This document shows positions 34,642-44,178 of a stretch of 64,000 bases of DNA, one piece after another (position 1 is the first letter of the stretch; every line of letters starts with the position of its first letter). The DNA comes from Marinobacterium iners (GTDB taxonomy: Bacteria > Pseudomonadota > Gammaproteobacteria > Pseudomonadales > Balneatricaceae). Under the pieces are notes generated by a model. That model saw only the letters and a program-made list of their open reading frames with translations. It did no database searches and was not told the DNA's origin. The position numbers and the translations under genes were made by a program. The stretch spans positions 868,001 through 932,000 of the forward strand of contig NZ_CP022297.1 in the NCBI RefSeq assembly GCF_017310015.1. Reading direction: 5' to 3'.

Positions 34642-36498
34642 CTACAACGGCCAAACCAGCAGAAGCAGCGGGATGCTGATTGCACAAACCAGCAGCGACA
34701 CAGGCAGCCCAAGGCGCCAGTAGTCGCCAAATCGAAAACCACCCGGCCCGAGGATCAGAGTATTGTTCTGGTGGCCGATAGGTGTCAGGAACGCACAGGA
34801 CGCTCCAATGGCTACTGCCATCAACAGGGCATCCGCGTTTACACCAAGTGACGCGGCGGTACCCAGTGCGATGGGACACATGGCCGCTGCAGTGGCCGCG
34901 TTGTTGACGACACTTGAAATGAGCATGGTGACGATCAGGATAAGCCCCAGGGCTGCAGGGCCGCTTCCTTGGGCTACGTGCTGAATCAGCACGTCGGCAA
35001 TCAGCGTGGCAGTACCGGTACTTTCCATTACGGCAGCCACCGGCATCAACGCTCCGAGCAGAATAATGACGGGCCAGTCGATGGCGTCATACACGGACCG
35101 AAGGGGAAGGGTGCGCAGCGCCATTGATGCCAGTACGCCAGCGGCAAAGGCAACGGCTGTTGGCAGCAGTGAAAAGGCAGCGCAAGCGACAGCAATCAGC
35201 ATGATCAGCGTTGCAGTCAGGGCCTTGCTGTGGTCGGGTATGCGCAGCTCGCGCTCGGCCAGCGGAATACAGCCGTTATCGGCCGCGAATTCGGACAGTG
35301 CCTCTTCAGAGCCCTGCATCAAGAGTAAGTCGCCCGGTTTCAGCTTGAGCGTACGCAGGCGAGCCTTGGAGCGGGACCCTTCGCGGGATACGGCCAGCAG
35401 GTTCAGACCGTACCGGGTGCGCAGCAGAATGTCGCGGGCGGAGCGTCCTTGCAGCGGTGATTCCGTTCTGACCACCAGTTCCATCAGGATCATGCCATCG
35501 CCATTGCTGTCAGATTCCTTGTCCTTTTCCTTGTCTTTATCCGTCTCCTTATCTTCCTGCTCTGAGGCGCTTTCTGTCTGGAGGGATGTGTCATCATCGG
35601 CCGATGAGGCCTTGGCCTCTTCAAGCTGTAGTCCCAACGCGCTGATGACACCCGCAAGGGATTCTACATCCGCTTCAATCACCAGAATGTCATTCGCACG
35701 AATGCGACGACCGGAGGACGGAGCGTTGACACGAACCTCATTTCGGATCAGTCCAATGATCTGTGCATCCGCCTTGTCCAGTTCGGCTTCGGCCTCGCGC
35801 AGGTGCAGGCCAGCCAGTTTGCTGTCTTCCGGCACACGTGCCTCGGTGATATAGGCCCCCGTATCGAAGCCTTCAGTACCGGGCTGCTTGCGAGCGGGTA
35901 CCAGGCGCCAGCCGGGCACGGCAATAAACAGAACGCAGAACAGGGCGACGGATAATCCAACGGCCGTGAAGTCAAACATGCCAAACCCGTTACCGATGCT
36001 TTCGCTGCGAAAGCCGGACACGATCAGGTTTGGCGGTGTGCCGATCAATGTGGTCATGCCGCCCAGAATGGTGCCGAACGCCAGTGGCATGAGGACCTGA
36101 CCGGGCGTAAGGTCCAGTCGCACCGAAAGCTGCATGGCTACAGGCATCAACAGCGCCATGGCTCCGACATTGTTCATGAATCCGGACAGAAAGGCACCCA
36201 GCCCGGTCAGGGCGGCCAGACTGAGGGTGGTACCAGCCTGTTTGGGCAAGACATGACGGGTCAGAATATCCACGGCACCGGACACCTGAAGGGCCCGGCT
36301 GAGCACCAGCACACAGGCCACGGTCACGACGGCTGGGTGAGCAAAGCCCGTGAATGCATCCTGAGCTTCTATCAGGCCCGTGAGGACACAGGCCAGAAGT
36401 GCAGCGCCAGCCACCATGTCATGCCGCCAGCGTCCCCAGATGAACATCCCCATGGTCGCAATCAGGATACCGACGATCAGCAGCTGGTCCTGTGTCAT
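34642..36498 (-). CDS. DASS/SLC13-type transporter with two RCK_C domains
   Basis: A 618-aa inner-membrane protein. Both halves hold hydrophobic segments typical of divalent-anion/sodium symporters (GFMNNVGAMALLMPVAMQLS, FGTILGGMTTLIGTPPNLIV, and near the end VAIGASCAFLTPIGHQNNTL). Between them are two TrkA-C domains (GLHLREAEAELDKADAQIIG, SPLQGRSARDILLRTRYGLN) joined by a highly charged stretch of Glu, Lys and Asp. The ligand is unknown; sulfate or dicarboxylates are usual. It overlaps the MscS gene by 4 bp, so the two form an operon. Confidence 0.92.
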   Translation of the reverse strand: MTQDQLLIVGILIATMGMFIWGRWRHDMVAGAALLACVLTGLIEAQDAFTGFAHPAVVTVACVLVLSRALQVSGAVDILTRHVLPKQAGTTLSLAALTGLGAFLSGFMNNVGAMALLMPVAMQLSVRLDLTPGQVLMPLAFGTILGGMTTLIGTPPNLIVSGFRSESIGNGFGMFDFTAVGLSVALFCVLFIAVPGWRLVPARKQPGTEGFDTGAYITEARVPEDSKLAGLHLREAEAELDKADAQIIGLIRNEVRVNAPSSGRRIRANDILVIEADVESLAGVISALGLQLEEAKASSADDDTSLQTESASEQEDKETDKDKEKDKESDSNGDGMILMELVVRTESPLQGRSARDILLRTRYGLNLLAVSREGSRSKARLRTLKLKPGDLLLMQGSEEALSEFAADNGCIPLAERELRIPDHSKALTATLIMLIAVACAAFSLLPTAVAFAAGVLASMALRTLPLRSVYDAIDWPVIILLGALMPVAAVMESTGTATLIADVLIQHVAQGSGPAALGLILIVTMLISSVVNNAATAAAMCPIALGTAASLGVNADALLMAVAIGASCAFLTPIGHQNNTLILGPGGFRFGDYWRLGLPVSLLVCAISIPLLLLVWPL

Positions 36499-38627
36499 CC
36501 ACTGACCTCGCGGTTATTGCCGGGAGCCTCAAGTCGCAGGCTGGCAGCGGGTGCCGAACCATCCTTTTCATGTCCGAAAAAGACTGTGGTATGCGGGAAG
36601 GGAATTTCAATGCCGGCGTTGTCGAAATGGATTTTGACCAGTCGATTATAGGCACGGCCAACGGAGAATTGGTCGCCCGGCGTGGTTTTGATCCGAACAC
36701 GGATATTGACTGAACTGTCGGCCAGTGCGGTCACGCCGGAAATTTCGATCGGCTCCAGAATCTTGTTTTTGTTTTCTTCATCGGCCGCCAGTTCTTCAAA
36801 CGCGTTTTGCAGATGGATGATGGCTTCATCAATGCTCTCGCGGTACGCGATGCCATAGATGCCAACGTGGTAACCAAAGTCGCGCATGTAGTTTGATACG
36901 GTATCAACGCTGGAGAAGGGTATCAGGTGGTAGGTGCCATTAAGGTCACGGATGCCCACCGAGCGAATGCTGAGGCGTTCGGCCACCCCGGTAATGCCCC
37001 CTACGGTCACGATATCACCGGTATTCATGGCATTTTCCAGCTGGATGAAAATGCCGGTGATAATGTCCTGAACCAGTTTCTGAGAGCCAAAACCGATGGC
37101 AAGACCCAGTACGCCGGCACCGGCAATCAACGGACCAATATTGATACCGACCTCCGACAGCACCACCATGCCTGTCATCGTGATCAGTGCAATTGCGGCC
37201 GCATTGCGGAACAGGGCCAGCAGTGTCTTGATGCGGGGCGAGGGCTCACCAGTGCCAGTTTCGGGGTTCAGCTTGTGCTCAATCACGCTGGCAAGGATAA
37301 CCCAGGCTGCAAAGGCGACGGTGAGAATGACGGCAATCGCGATGATTTTGCCAACCAGCATGCGGCCGGTATCCGATACAAACCAGTCGCTGATATTGAA
37401 TGCGCCCCACGCCCCCAGGATCAGCATAGCGACGAAAACAAACAGAACTGCCCTCAGGAAGTAGAGTGCATTGGGCAGATAGCTGTTGATGCGTGACTCA
37501 AGCATTGGCAGTTTGTGCTTCAGTTCGTCGGATAGGGTGAGTCGACGGCCCAGTGTCTGGCCGAGAAGAGTTGAAAGCAGCAGGCCCGCCACGATGGCAG
37601 CAATACTCTGAATGGTTGCCAGCAGTACAAAGGGCAGTGCATCTTCCGGTCGGGTGAATGTAAGTATCAGTACCAGTGAAAAGTAGGTAATTGCCAGCAA
37701 GTGCCAACTGCGCGACAGCATTTTCAACAATACCTGGGTAATACCACCTTCCGTATTGTTCGCTCGCAACTCAATTACCATGCGCAGGCGACTTCGGTGC
37801 TTTAATACCACGGTTGTTGCATAGGCATATGCCAGCAGCGTGATCAGGGTACCGACTGCTTCGCCCAGCGTTTTGGACAGGTACAGGTTGATCAACGGTA
37901 CCAGTGTCATCAGGCCGTAGCCCACCAGGCTGATCAGCTTGCCGATCCAGCGGTTCCAGAAGCGCGCTTCGTTGGCGTCAATGGCGAGCAAGCGCAGTCC
38001 CTGATGTTCGGATTGAAGCGGCATGCGAATACCCGCTTTCAGGCCTTCGATGATCAGGAACGCGTTCAAAAACAGGGAGGCTCGAGTGGTCAGCTCACCG
38101 CTTTCACCAATCAGGAATGTACCGAAAAGGCTGCCGCTGACATAGGCCAATACCACCAGTAGCAAATCCAGTACCGTTGCAAGGGCGACACAAAACACCA
38201 GTCGCAGAACGGGTGTGGGCCTTTCACCCGCTTCAGTCCAACGGCTGAATACTGTGAACAGAGGACGCGAAAGCCGCTTGAGTAAAAAGAACACTATCAG
38301 AGTGGAGAGTACTACCATGCCCAGGTTAAGGGCTGCATCGGTAAAAGCGGTAGAGTCGAAACCGGGATCGGTCAGATCTCCAGACAGCAGGTTCCGGGCT
38401 GTTGAGGCCAGGTTTACGATCTGCTCTCCGGCATCGTGCGCGATACTGCTGCTCAGCTGCGCCAGCCGACGTGGCAGGGACAGGGAGGCTTCTGCATCGG
38501 TTTCGGCTGTGAGATCGTTTATCTGCGCCGAGTCTGATACGGGGTCTCTATCGACGGGTTCGGCCAAGGCCAGGGGTGTAAATACAAGGCTAAGAAGAAT
38601 TAGCAGGAGTCGCAGGGCTGGGGTCAA
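36495..38627 (-). CDS. MscS-family mechanosensitive channel
   Basis: A 710-aa protein. Signal peptide at residues 1-22 (LLLILLSLVFTPLALA), then several membrane segments. The MscS core near 500-640 has LGLAIGFGSQKLVQDIITGI, IVTVGGITGVAERLSIRSVG and LNGTYHLIPFSSVDTVSNYM. The length puts it with the larger MscS-like channels that have extra N-terminal helices. It should release solutes on hypo-osmotic shock. The stop codon overlaps the start of the DASS transporter gene. Confidence 0.94.
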   Translation of the reverse strand: MTPALRLLLILLSLVFTPLALAEPVDRDPVSDSAQINDLTAETDAEASLSLPRRLAQLSSSIAHDAGEQIVNLASTARNLLSGDLTDPGFDSTAFTDAALNLGMVVLSTLIVFFLLKRLSRPLFTVFSRWTEAGERPTPVLRLVFCVALATVLDLLLVVLAYVSGSLFGTFLIGESGELTTRASLFLNAFLIIEGLKAGIRMPLQSEHQGLRLLAIDANEARFWNRWIGKLISLVGYGLMTLVPLINLYLSKTLGEAVGTLITLLAYAYATTVVLKHRSRLRMVIELRANNTEGGITQVLLKMLSRSWHLLAITYFSLVLILTFTRPEDALPFVLLATIQSIAAIVAGLLLSTLLGQTLGRRLTLSDELKHKLPMLESRINSYLPNALYFLRAVLFVFVAMLILGAWGAFNISDWFVSDTGRMLVGKIIAIAVILTVAFAAWVILASVIEHKLNPETGTGEPSPRIKTLLALFRNAAAIALITMTGMVVLSEVGINIGPLIAGAGVLGLAIGFGSQKLVQDIITGIFIQLENAMNTGDIVTVGGITGVAERLSIRSVGIRDLNGTYHLIPFSSVDTVSNYMRDFGYHVGIYGIAYRESIDEAIIHLQNAFEELAADEENKNKILEPIEISGVTALADSSVNIRVRIKTTPGDQFSVGRAYNRLVKIHFDNAGIEIPFPHTTVFFGHEKDGSAPAASLRLEAPGNNREVSG

Positions 38628-38713
38628 TTAGGGCCTCCGTTCATAGCTTGACGCAGGCTCAGATTAGCACAACGCCGGCAGAGGGAGAATCTGACGGCGC
38701 TGTCTGATCAGGC

Positions 38714-39649
38714 TTAGCCGTCAGCGTTGATGCGAGTGACCAGTTCATTCAGGACCGATTCGGCGCGGTCATTCTCGACCTGACAGGTACCGGCTGCATG
38801 ATGACCACCACCGCCATATTGCAGCATCAGCTCGCCCACATTGGTGTTTGAACTGCGATCAAAAATGGACTTGCCGGTGGCAAACACGGTGTTCTGCTGC
38901 TTCAGCCCCCACAGCACATGGATGGAAATATTGCACTGCGGATACAAGGCGTAAATCATGAAACGATTGCCCGCCCAGATCTGCTCTTCGTGTCGCAGAT
39001 CAAGTACCACAAGATTGTCATGTACGGTAGCGCAGCGCTGAATCTGCTCCTTGAATTTCGCTTCTTGCTCAAAGTACAGCTCAACCCGTTCCTTCACGTC
39101 CGGCAGGTCAAGGATCTCCTCAATACTGTGGTTCTTGCAGTAGTCGATCAGATCCATCATCAGGGCATAGTTGGAGATGCGGAATTCGCGGAAGCGCCCA
39201 AGGCCGGTACGGGCGTCCATCAGGAAGTTAAGCAGCACCCATCCTTCTGCGTTAAGCACCTCATCCTGAGTGAACTGGGCCGAGTCGCCCTTGTCCACAG
39301 CGTCCATCATTTCGTCCCACTCAACGGGGAAGGCGTCATGGCCACCGTAGTATTTCCATACCACGCGCGCAGCTGAAGGTGCGTCAGGGTCGATGATGTG
39401 ATTGTCCACCTTCTCGTTGCGAATTGTTTCCGACAGATGGTGGTCAAAGGCCAGGTTGACGCCCTTCACATAGGGCAGGTTGGTGGTAATGTCACGATCT
39501 GTGATATCCACCTTGCCATCCTGCATATCCTTGGGGTGAACGAACTTGATATCGTCGATCAGGTCCAGGTGCTTAAGCAGCACGGCACAGACAAGACCGT
39601 CGAAATCACTGCGGGTAACGAGGCGAAATTTTTCAGCGGACATCAGCAA
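38714..39649 (-). CDS. DHH family phosphoesterase
   Basis: A 311-aa protein with FRLVTRSDFDGLVCAVLLKH (first metal site), LAFDHHLSETIRNEKVDNHI (the DHH motif) and the DHHA1 end NVGELMLQYGGGGHHAAGTC (GGGGH). Such enzymes split phosphodiester or polyphosphate bonds; this branch resembles exopolyphosphatase-like proteins. Cytoplasmic, standalone. A start at the second methionine (three codons in) is equally possible. Confidence 0.92.
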   Translation of the reverse strand: MLMSAEKFRLVTRSDFDGLVCAVLLKHLDLIDDIKFVHPKDMQDGKVDITDRDITTNLPYVKGVNLAFDHHLSETIRNEKVDNHIIDPDAPSAARVVWKYYGGHDAFPVEWDEMMDAVDKGDSAQFTQDEVLNAEGWVLLNFLMDARTGLGRFREFRISNYALMMDLIDYCKNHSIEEILDLPDVKERVELYFEQEAKFKEQIQRCATVHDNLVVLDLRHEEQIWAGNRFMIYALYPQCNISIHVLWGLKQQNTVFATGKSIFDRSSNTNVGELMLQYGGGGHHAAGTCQVENDRAESVLNELVTRINADG

Positions 39650-39762
39650 CAGCTCCCAGAATTAATTGACCGTATCTGGAAAGTAACACAGCCGTACGGG
39701 TGGCTGAAGCCTGAACCGCTTTGTAGGGCAGGAAAAAGCGTGCTTGTGTTGACCTATAGCGA

Positions 39763-40650
39763 CTATGTCTGAAGTGAACGGACCCAGGTGCGCAGAGCCG
39801 GCCAGCGATTGACCAGCATTGCCGTAAAGATGAGGGCGCAGCCACTGAGCTGAAGGGCGGTCATGGATTCGCCGAGCCAAAGCATGGCCAGCAGAGCTGT
39901 CCAGACAGGTTCCAGCGTCATGATGATGGCCGTATGACTGGGAGGTGCCAGGCTTTGAGCATGGGTTTGCACCAGAAAACGCAGGCTGGTTGCAATGAGT
40001 GTGCTTGCGATCAGCCAGCCCCAAATGCTGACAGACTGTTCAAAGTGCCATTCTTCCAGAAACAGTGATGCCACTGCGCTGATCAGGCCGGTGACCAGCA
40101 GTTGTACTGCGGTCAGCGGAAGTACCGGCATGCGTGTGGCGGCGCGGCTGTTGAGAATAAACGTGAACGAAAAAAACAGGGCGGACAACAGAAACAGCAC
40201 TTCTGCCAGACCAAGGTGAAACTCACTGTCCAGAGACAGGCAGGCAAGGCCCGCGATGACCAAAGGTAGTGACAGGAAAACATAGGGCCCGGAACGATCA
40301 CCAAACAGCAGGCTGATCAAGGGCACCAGTACGACCCCAAGCCCGGTCAAAAAGGCACCGACCCCCACATGATTGGTCATCTCCAGAGCCACTATCCAGA
40401 AGCTCAGTGCCGTACCAAAAAAGACTCCCACCAGACAGGCACTTTTCCATTGCAGCCGGGTAAACAGGCGCATGGCCGACCAGCCAACAGCTGCCAGGAT
40501 CAGACCTGCGCTGATAAATCGCAATGCCATGAACAGCAGCGGGGCAAGCCCCTGTACGGCCTCACGCGAGAAAATCCAGCCAGCCGCAGCAAGAATGGTG
40601 GTGAGCAGCAGCAACAGATCGGCTTTCTGATGGGTGGACAAAATATGCAT
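39763..40650 (-). CDS. EamA/DMT-family transporter
   Basis: A 295-aa membrane protein with about ten hydrophobic segments in two EamA repeats (LAPLLFMALRFISAGLILAA, then AQSLAPPSHTAIIMTLEPVW and LSGCALIFTAMLVNRW). Probably an exporter of small metabolites such as amino acids; the substrate is not evident. Confidence 0.92.
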   Translation of the reverse strand: MHILSTHQKADLLLLLTTILAAAGWIFSREAVQGLAPLLFMALRFISAGLILAAVGWSAMRLFTRLQWKSACLVGVFFGTALSFWIVALEMTNHVGVGAFLTGLGVVLVPLISLLFGDRSGPYVFLSLPLVIAGLACLSLDSEFHLGLAEVLFLLSALFFSFTFILNSRAATRMPVLPLTAVQLLVTGLISAVASLFLEEWHFEQSVSIWGWLIASTLIATSLRFLVQTHAQSLAPPSHTAIIMTLEPVWTALLAMLWLGESMTALQLSGCALIFTAMLVNRWPALRTWVRSLQT

Positions 40651-40737
40651 CCCTTGCGTAGTCGGTGGGCAAAGCGTGTATGTTAGCAGAAAGTCTGAAA
40701 CGGCACGTTTACAAGAAGAGAACTGACGCCGGCTGGC

Positions 40738-41478
40738 TCAGGTGCAGAGCGCAAACAGCTGGGCTCGGCTGGTAATACCCAGCTTTTCGTAGGCACGTTT
40801 GCGATAGGTGATTACGCTGCTGGCGGCAATATCCAGCTCGGCGGCAATTGCTTCGTTTTTCTTTCCGCGCAGGACCGCACGACACACCTGCTGTTCACGT
40901 TCTGACAGAAATGCCAGTGGTCCTTCAAGCCTCAAGCGTTCATTCAGCGCAAAGTGCTTGTAGATCAGTACGCTGATCAATGCGCCTACTCGACGAGTAA
41001 AGTCATGGTCATCAAGACGGCTGTCGAAACGAGAACTGCGGCGGTAAAGGTTGACATAATAGTTGCCGGCTTCAGTTCCCCGGATGATCGCCAACTTGTC
41101 CAGAAAACCCGGCGATTCAAAAAAGGCCTTGCGATAATGTAACCCCATATCACTGCTGACGGAGTCAAAGCGAACCACCTGTACCTCGCCCGGCGCGATG
41201 GTTTTCAGGATGCTGAAATTGGGATCCTGCAAGTAGTGACGTTCTTCCACATAGGCTTCGGCCAGCTGTCTGGCGGACGCTTCTCGCGCATAATCCTTGA
41301 ACAGCAGAGTCGAGACCTGATGACCGTCTGCACAGTAGAACACCATACATTGTTCGGTACCGAACTCTTCATGCAGCCAGTCAAGAAAGGCATCGTAAAA
41401 ACTGTGAGTCCCCAGCTGTTCGAGTACCTGTAATACCTGGGAGGATGGGCTCCAGTCAGGTGTCATCTGCGATGGCAT
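40738..41478 (-). CDS. LuxR-type transcriptional regulator
   Basis: A 246-aa protein. The C-terminal helix-turn-helix reads LAFLSEREQQVCRAVLRGKK, then NEAIAAELDIAASSVITYRK and RAYEKLGITSRAQLFAL, the LuxR/FixJ pattern. The N-terminal 170 residues are a sensor of unknown type; no autoinducer synthase gene is near. It is encoded upstream of the EamA exporter on the same strand and may control it, which is only inference. Confidence 0.92.
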   Translation of the reverse strand: MPSQMTPDWSPSSQVLQVLEQLGTHSFYDAFLDWLHEEFGTEQCMVFYCADGHQVSTLLFKDYAREASARQLAEAYVEERHYLQDPNFSILKTIAPGEVQVVRFDSVSSDMGLHYRKAFFESPGFLDKLAIIRGTEAGNYYVNLYRRSSRFDSRLDDHDFTRRVGALISVLIYKHFALNERLRLEGPLAFLSEREQQVCRAVLRGKKNEAIAAELDIAASSVITYRKRAYEKLGITSRAQLFALCT

Positions 41479-41580
41479 TCAGCTTTCCTGTGGCAAGTGC
41501 GAGTGGTTCTTATGCTTTGCTGAAGCTTAACCCAGAACGGGCACAGGCGGGAGAACATGATCAAAAGCCGGAGAGCGATT

Positions 41581-41615
41581 CGGCCACTGACTGCCGTCTA
41601 ATCAGTCAGTGGCCG
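41581..41615. other. Perfect 13-bp stem-loop between two minus-strand genes
   Basis: Arms CGGCCACTGACTG and CAGTCAGTGGCCG with a nine-base loop lie between the flavin reductase stop (41675) and the LuxR-type gene start (41478). It may end the hydroxylase transcript, although no run of T follows on either strand. Confidence 0.6.
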
Positions 41616-41674
41616 GCCCTCCGGCACCCGGCGAGCTCGGGGGAACATGCCGGGGTGGAAACAGCGGGTTGTGC

Positions 41675-42613
41675 TTAGCGGCAGGCGAGACTGGTCAGAA
41701 TCTTCTTGAAGGTTGCGATCTCGTCTTCGCTGAACTCACCGAACATTTTGTCCTGCTCCTGCTTGGACAGGGCCCAGAGGGCTTCGGCCTGCTCTTCACC
41801 GCTGGCCGTGATGTTGTAGCACTCCTCCGAGAAGCTCACCAGTCCCTTGCGCTGCAGGATTTCAGCCGCATTGTCGACCTCAACTTCAGGCATGTTGACC
41901 TCACGCAACAGCTCCTTGCGGCAGAGCTTTGGTGTTTCCTGAAGTACCATCAGCATGCGTGCTTCACTGGTACGCAGACCCGTGGACAACTGCAGTGGCG
42001 CATAGTCGGCCTGATAGGTACGAATGGCCTGCACCATCAAGTAGTACAGATTGTCCTTGAAACGGGACTTGAGACGCTCGATGGCAGCCGGCTCATCCTC
42101 TTTCTTGGCAGGGAAGCGGGAGTGTGGCATGACCACAGAGTAGCTGCCCTGATGGTAAACCAGCGGAGCCCGGCCGTTGTCCTCAAAGGCTACAACTTTG
42201 CCTATCAAGATCCAGTGATCACCACCATCAACGGTTTCGTAGGCTTCGCACTGGAAACAGGCAGCAGTATCCGGCAGCAATGGTGCACCACCGAGACCGG
42301 CGTTGAAATCAGTGCCGGCAAATTTGTCTTCGCCGGGACGAGCAAAGTGGTTGGACAGGTCGATCTGATCTGCAGCGAGGATGTTAACAGCGAAGTGCGT
42401 CGCTTTCTCGAATATCTCGCAACTGCCGGAGCGCTTGTCGATGCTCCACAGAATCAGGGCCGGGTCCAAAGAAACGGAGTTGAAGCTGTTGGCGGTTACA
42501 CCCGTTTTGACGCCGTCCGGGGTCTGCGCGGTAACAACGGTAATACCGGTGGCGAAGTTGCCCAGAGCACGACGAAAGGCTTTGGGATCGAATTCAGTGA
42601 CTTGATTGCTCAT
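41675..42613 (-). CDS. Flavin reductase (C1) of p-hydroxyphenylacetate 3-hydroxylase, with MarR-like tail
   Basis: A 312-aa protein from ATG 42613. Residues about 5-165 are a flavin reductase domain: FRRALGNFATGITVVTAQTP, GVTANSFNSVSLDPALILWS and GDHWILIGKVVAFEDNGRAP. The C-terminal part (about 185-312) is MarR-like, with TSEARMLMVLQETPKLCRKE and LREVNMPEVEVDNAAEILQR. This architecture is that of the C1 reductase in Acinetobacter baumannii, where 4-hydroxyphenylacetate binding at the tail stimulates NADH-driven flavin reduction. It supplies reduced FMN to the oxygenase encoded just upstream. Confidence 0.92.
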   Translation of the reverse strand: MSNQVTEFDPKAFRRALGNFATGITVVTAQTPDGVKTGVTANSFNSVSLDPALILWSIDKRSGSCEIFEKATHFAVNILAADQIDLSNHFARPGEDKFAGTDFNAGLGGAPLLPDTAACFQCEAYETVDGGDHWILIGKVVAFEDNGRAPLVYHQGSYSVVMPHSRFPAKKEDEPAAIERLKSRFKDNLYYLMVQAIRTYQADYAPLQLSTGLRTSEARMLMVLQETPKLCRKELLREVNMPEVEVDNAAEILQRKGLVSFSEECYNITASGEEQAEALWALSKQEQDKMFGEFSEDEIATFKKILTSLACR

Positions 42614-42699
42614 AACAGCACCTGGGGTCGGGTTAACAACATTCTTATAGTAGACGAGCAACAGACAGCCCACCTGAGAAAAGGTGAGGTGTCCCCGTC

Positions 42700-42741
42700 A
42701 AAAGGGAAAAGGCGCCCGCCCGCATGAACAGGAGGGCGCCT
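42700..42741 (-). terminator. Stem-loop terminator between the oxygenase and reductase genes
   Basis: Arms AGGCGCCC (42710-42717) and GGGCGCCT (42734-42741). On the minus strand the hairpin is followed by TTTTCCCTTTT. It lies between the oxygenase stop (42758) and the reductase start (42613), so it may reduce readthrough and set unequal amounts of the two components. Confidence 0.6.
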
Positions 42742-42757
42742 CTGGATAATGCAGAGA

Positions 42758-43927
42758 TCAGAGCAGTGAAGGATCCGGCTCAAGACCCAGCAGTTCACGA
42801 CCGATGATCTGGGCACAGACATCGTAGTCGGTGTAGGCATGGGCCGCGGTCATGTTGGACTCGTGCCACAGACGCTGGCTCTCGCGATCCTGATACCAGT
42901 TGGACGCTCCCATCACTGCCCACAGACGGTTGACGGCTTCAACACACATCTTGATGGCATAAGCCTGATTGGTGCGCCAGTGCGCCAGCGTGTAACGGTC
43001 CGGGTATTCGTGACGCTCGCCATATTCCTTGTGCTCGTTCCAAGTCTTTTCCAGATAGGCGCGTGCGGCACATACCTGCTGATAGGATTCGGCGATGCGC
43101 AGAATCGGCGGAATGGACTCTTTCACCTGAGCGCCGGTGTAGGCACGGACACGGTTCTGGGTCAGTTCCTTGTACACATCGATCATGCGTTCGGCGACAC
43201 CCAGGCTCATGGCCGCGAAACCACAGGCAAAGTATGGGCGGTACGGGGTATGGAAAATTTTGCTGTCCGGATACAGAGGACGACCAACGTGGCGGCCTTC
43301 CATCATGTCACGAGCGGCCTGGATGCGGTGTTCGGGAACGAATACACCCTTGATGCTGGCGGTTTTGGTTCCGCTGCCCTGCATGCCAACAGAATACCAG
43401 TCATCAATGATGGTGAACTCGCTCTTGGGGATGACCGCAAAGCTGTACACCTTTTCACCGGCTTCGTCGAAGCGGTTGAAGCCGACGATGATCCAGTCCG
43501 CGTGGTCAACACCTGAACTCCACTTCATGTCACCGGTAAAGATGATGCCACCTTCGGTTTCTTCATGCTTACCGAACGGTGCGATGGAGCTGGACGCTAC
43601 AGTGTCGGGGTTCTCAGCCCAGAACTCATCCTGTGCTTTTTTGGAGAACATCGCCATCTGATGGTTATGGGTGCACAGCAGGCTGTATGCCCATGCAGTG
43701 GAGCAGCAGGCGCCGGCCAGTGCCGCGATGCAATCAGTGAATTCAGGCAGAGACATTTCCAGGCCACCGTAGGCCTTGGGCAGGAACGCACGGTTCAACC
43801 CGATACCGTGCAGCATCTCAATGTTTTCCTGGGGTACCTGACGCAGCTCAATCGCCTTGGGAGCGTTGGCGCGAATGGCAGGGAGGATCTCCTTGAGTTT
43901 GTCGAGCATCGGATTCTGTTTGTTCAT
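42758..43927 (-). CDS. Oxygenase component (C2) of p-hydroxyphenylacetate 3-hydroxylase
   Basis: A 389-aa flavin-dependent monooxygenase with the acyl-CoA-dehydrogenase fold, from ATG 43927. Signature stretches: LPKAYGGLEMSLPEFTDCIA, AGACCSTAWAYSLLCTHNHQ, FTGDMKWSSGVDHADWIIVG and, near the end, LWAVMGASNWYQDRESQRLW. It matches the group D C2-type oxygenases that use reduced FMN from a separate reductase to hydroxylate 4-hydroxyphenylacetate to 3,4-dihydroxyphenylacetate. This is the first step of the pathway encoded further right. It is not related to enterobacterial HpaB by size or layout. Confidence 0.92.
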   Translation of the reverse strand: MNKQNPMLDKLKEILPAIRANAPKAIELRQVPQENIEMLHGIGLNRAFLPKAYGGLEMSLPEFTDCIAALAGACCSTAWAYSLLCTHNHQMAMFSKKAQDEFWAENPDTVASSSIAPFGKHEETEGGIIFTGDMKWSSGVDHADWIIVGFNRFDEAGEKVYSFAVIPKSEFTIIDDWYSVGMQGSGTKTASIKGVFVPEHRIQAARDMMEGRHVGRPLYPDSKIFHTPYRPYFACGFAAMSLGVAERMIDVYKELTQNRVRAYTGAQVKESIPPILRIAESYQQVCAARAYLEKTWNEHKEYGERHEYPDRYTLAHWRTNQAYAIKMCVEAVNRLWAVMGASNWYQDRESQRLWHESNMTAAHAYTDYDVCAQIIGRELLGLEPDPSLL

Positions 43928-44178
43928 CTGGATCGTCTCTCTTCTAATAATGGAATCGGTTACATCGCAATTGGGTTTTCGAGTGGCTACCCGAACAACA
44001 ACTTGATAATGATCCGTGAAGGATTGCAACGATTATGCGGAGTCAGGCCTGTGCAGGAAATGTAAAATTCTGGTTTATCATTGCACTTTTCTGTATTTAA
44101 GCTGGATTGCTGTTGTCTGCCTGGACCCGGGCTATCGATCAAAAAGTAACCGACAGCCCAAGTATAGTTCAGCCAGGC
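43928..44178. other. Intergenic stretch upstream of the hydroxylase genes
   Basis: About 250 bases with no gene. It must hold the promoter for the oxygenase gene, but no copy of the operator-like motif found elsewhere in the region was seen here. Confidence 0.4.

Noticed and set aside
35006..35854. A 282-codon plus-strand frame, rich in Ser and Arg
   Set aside because: Antisense of the DASS transporter gene; composition is typical of a shadow frame.
41609..42727. A 372-codon plus-strand frame
   Set aside because: Antisense of the flavin reductase gene, which has clear domain motifs on the minus strand.
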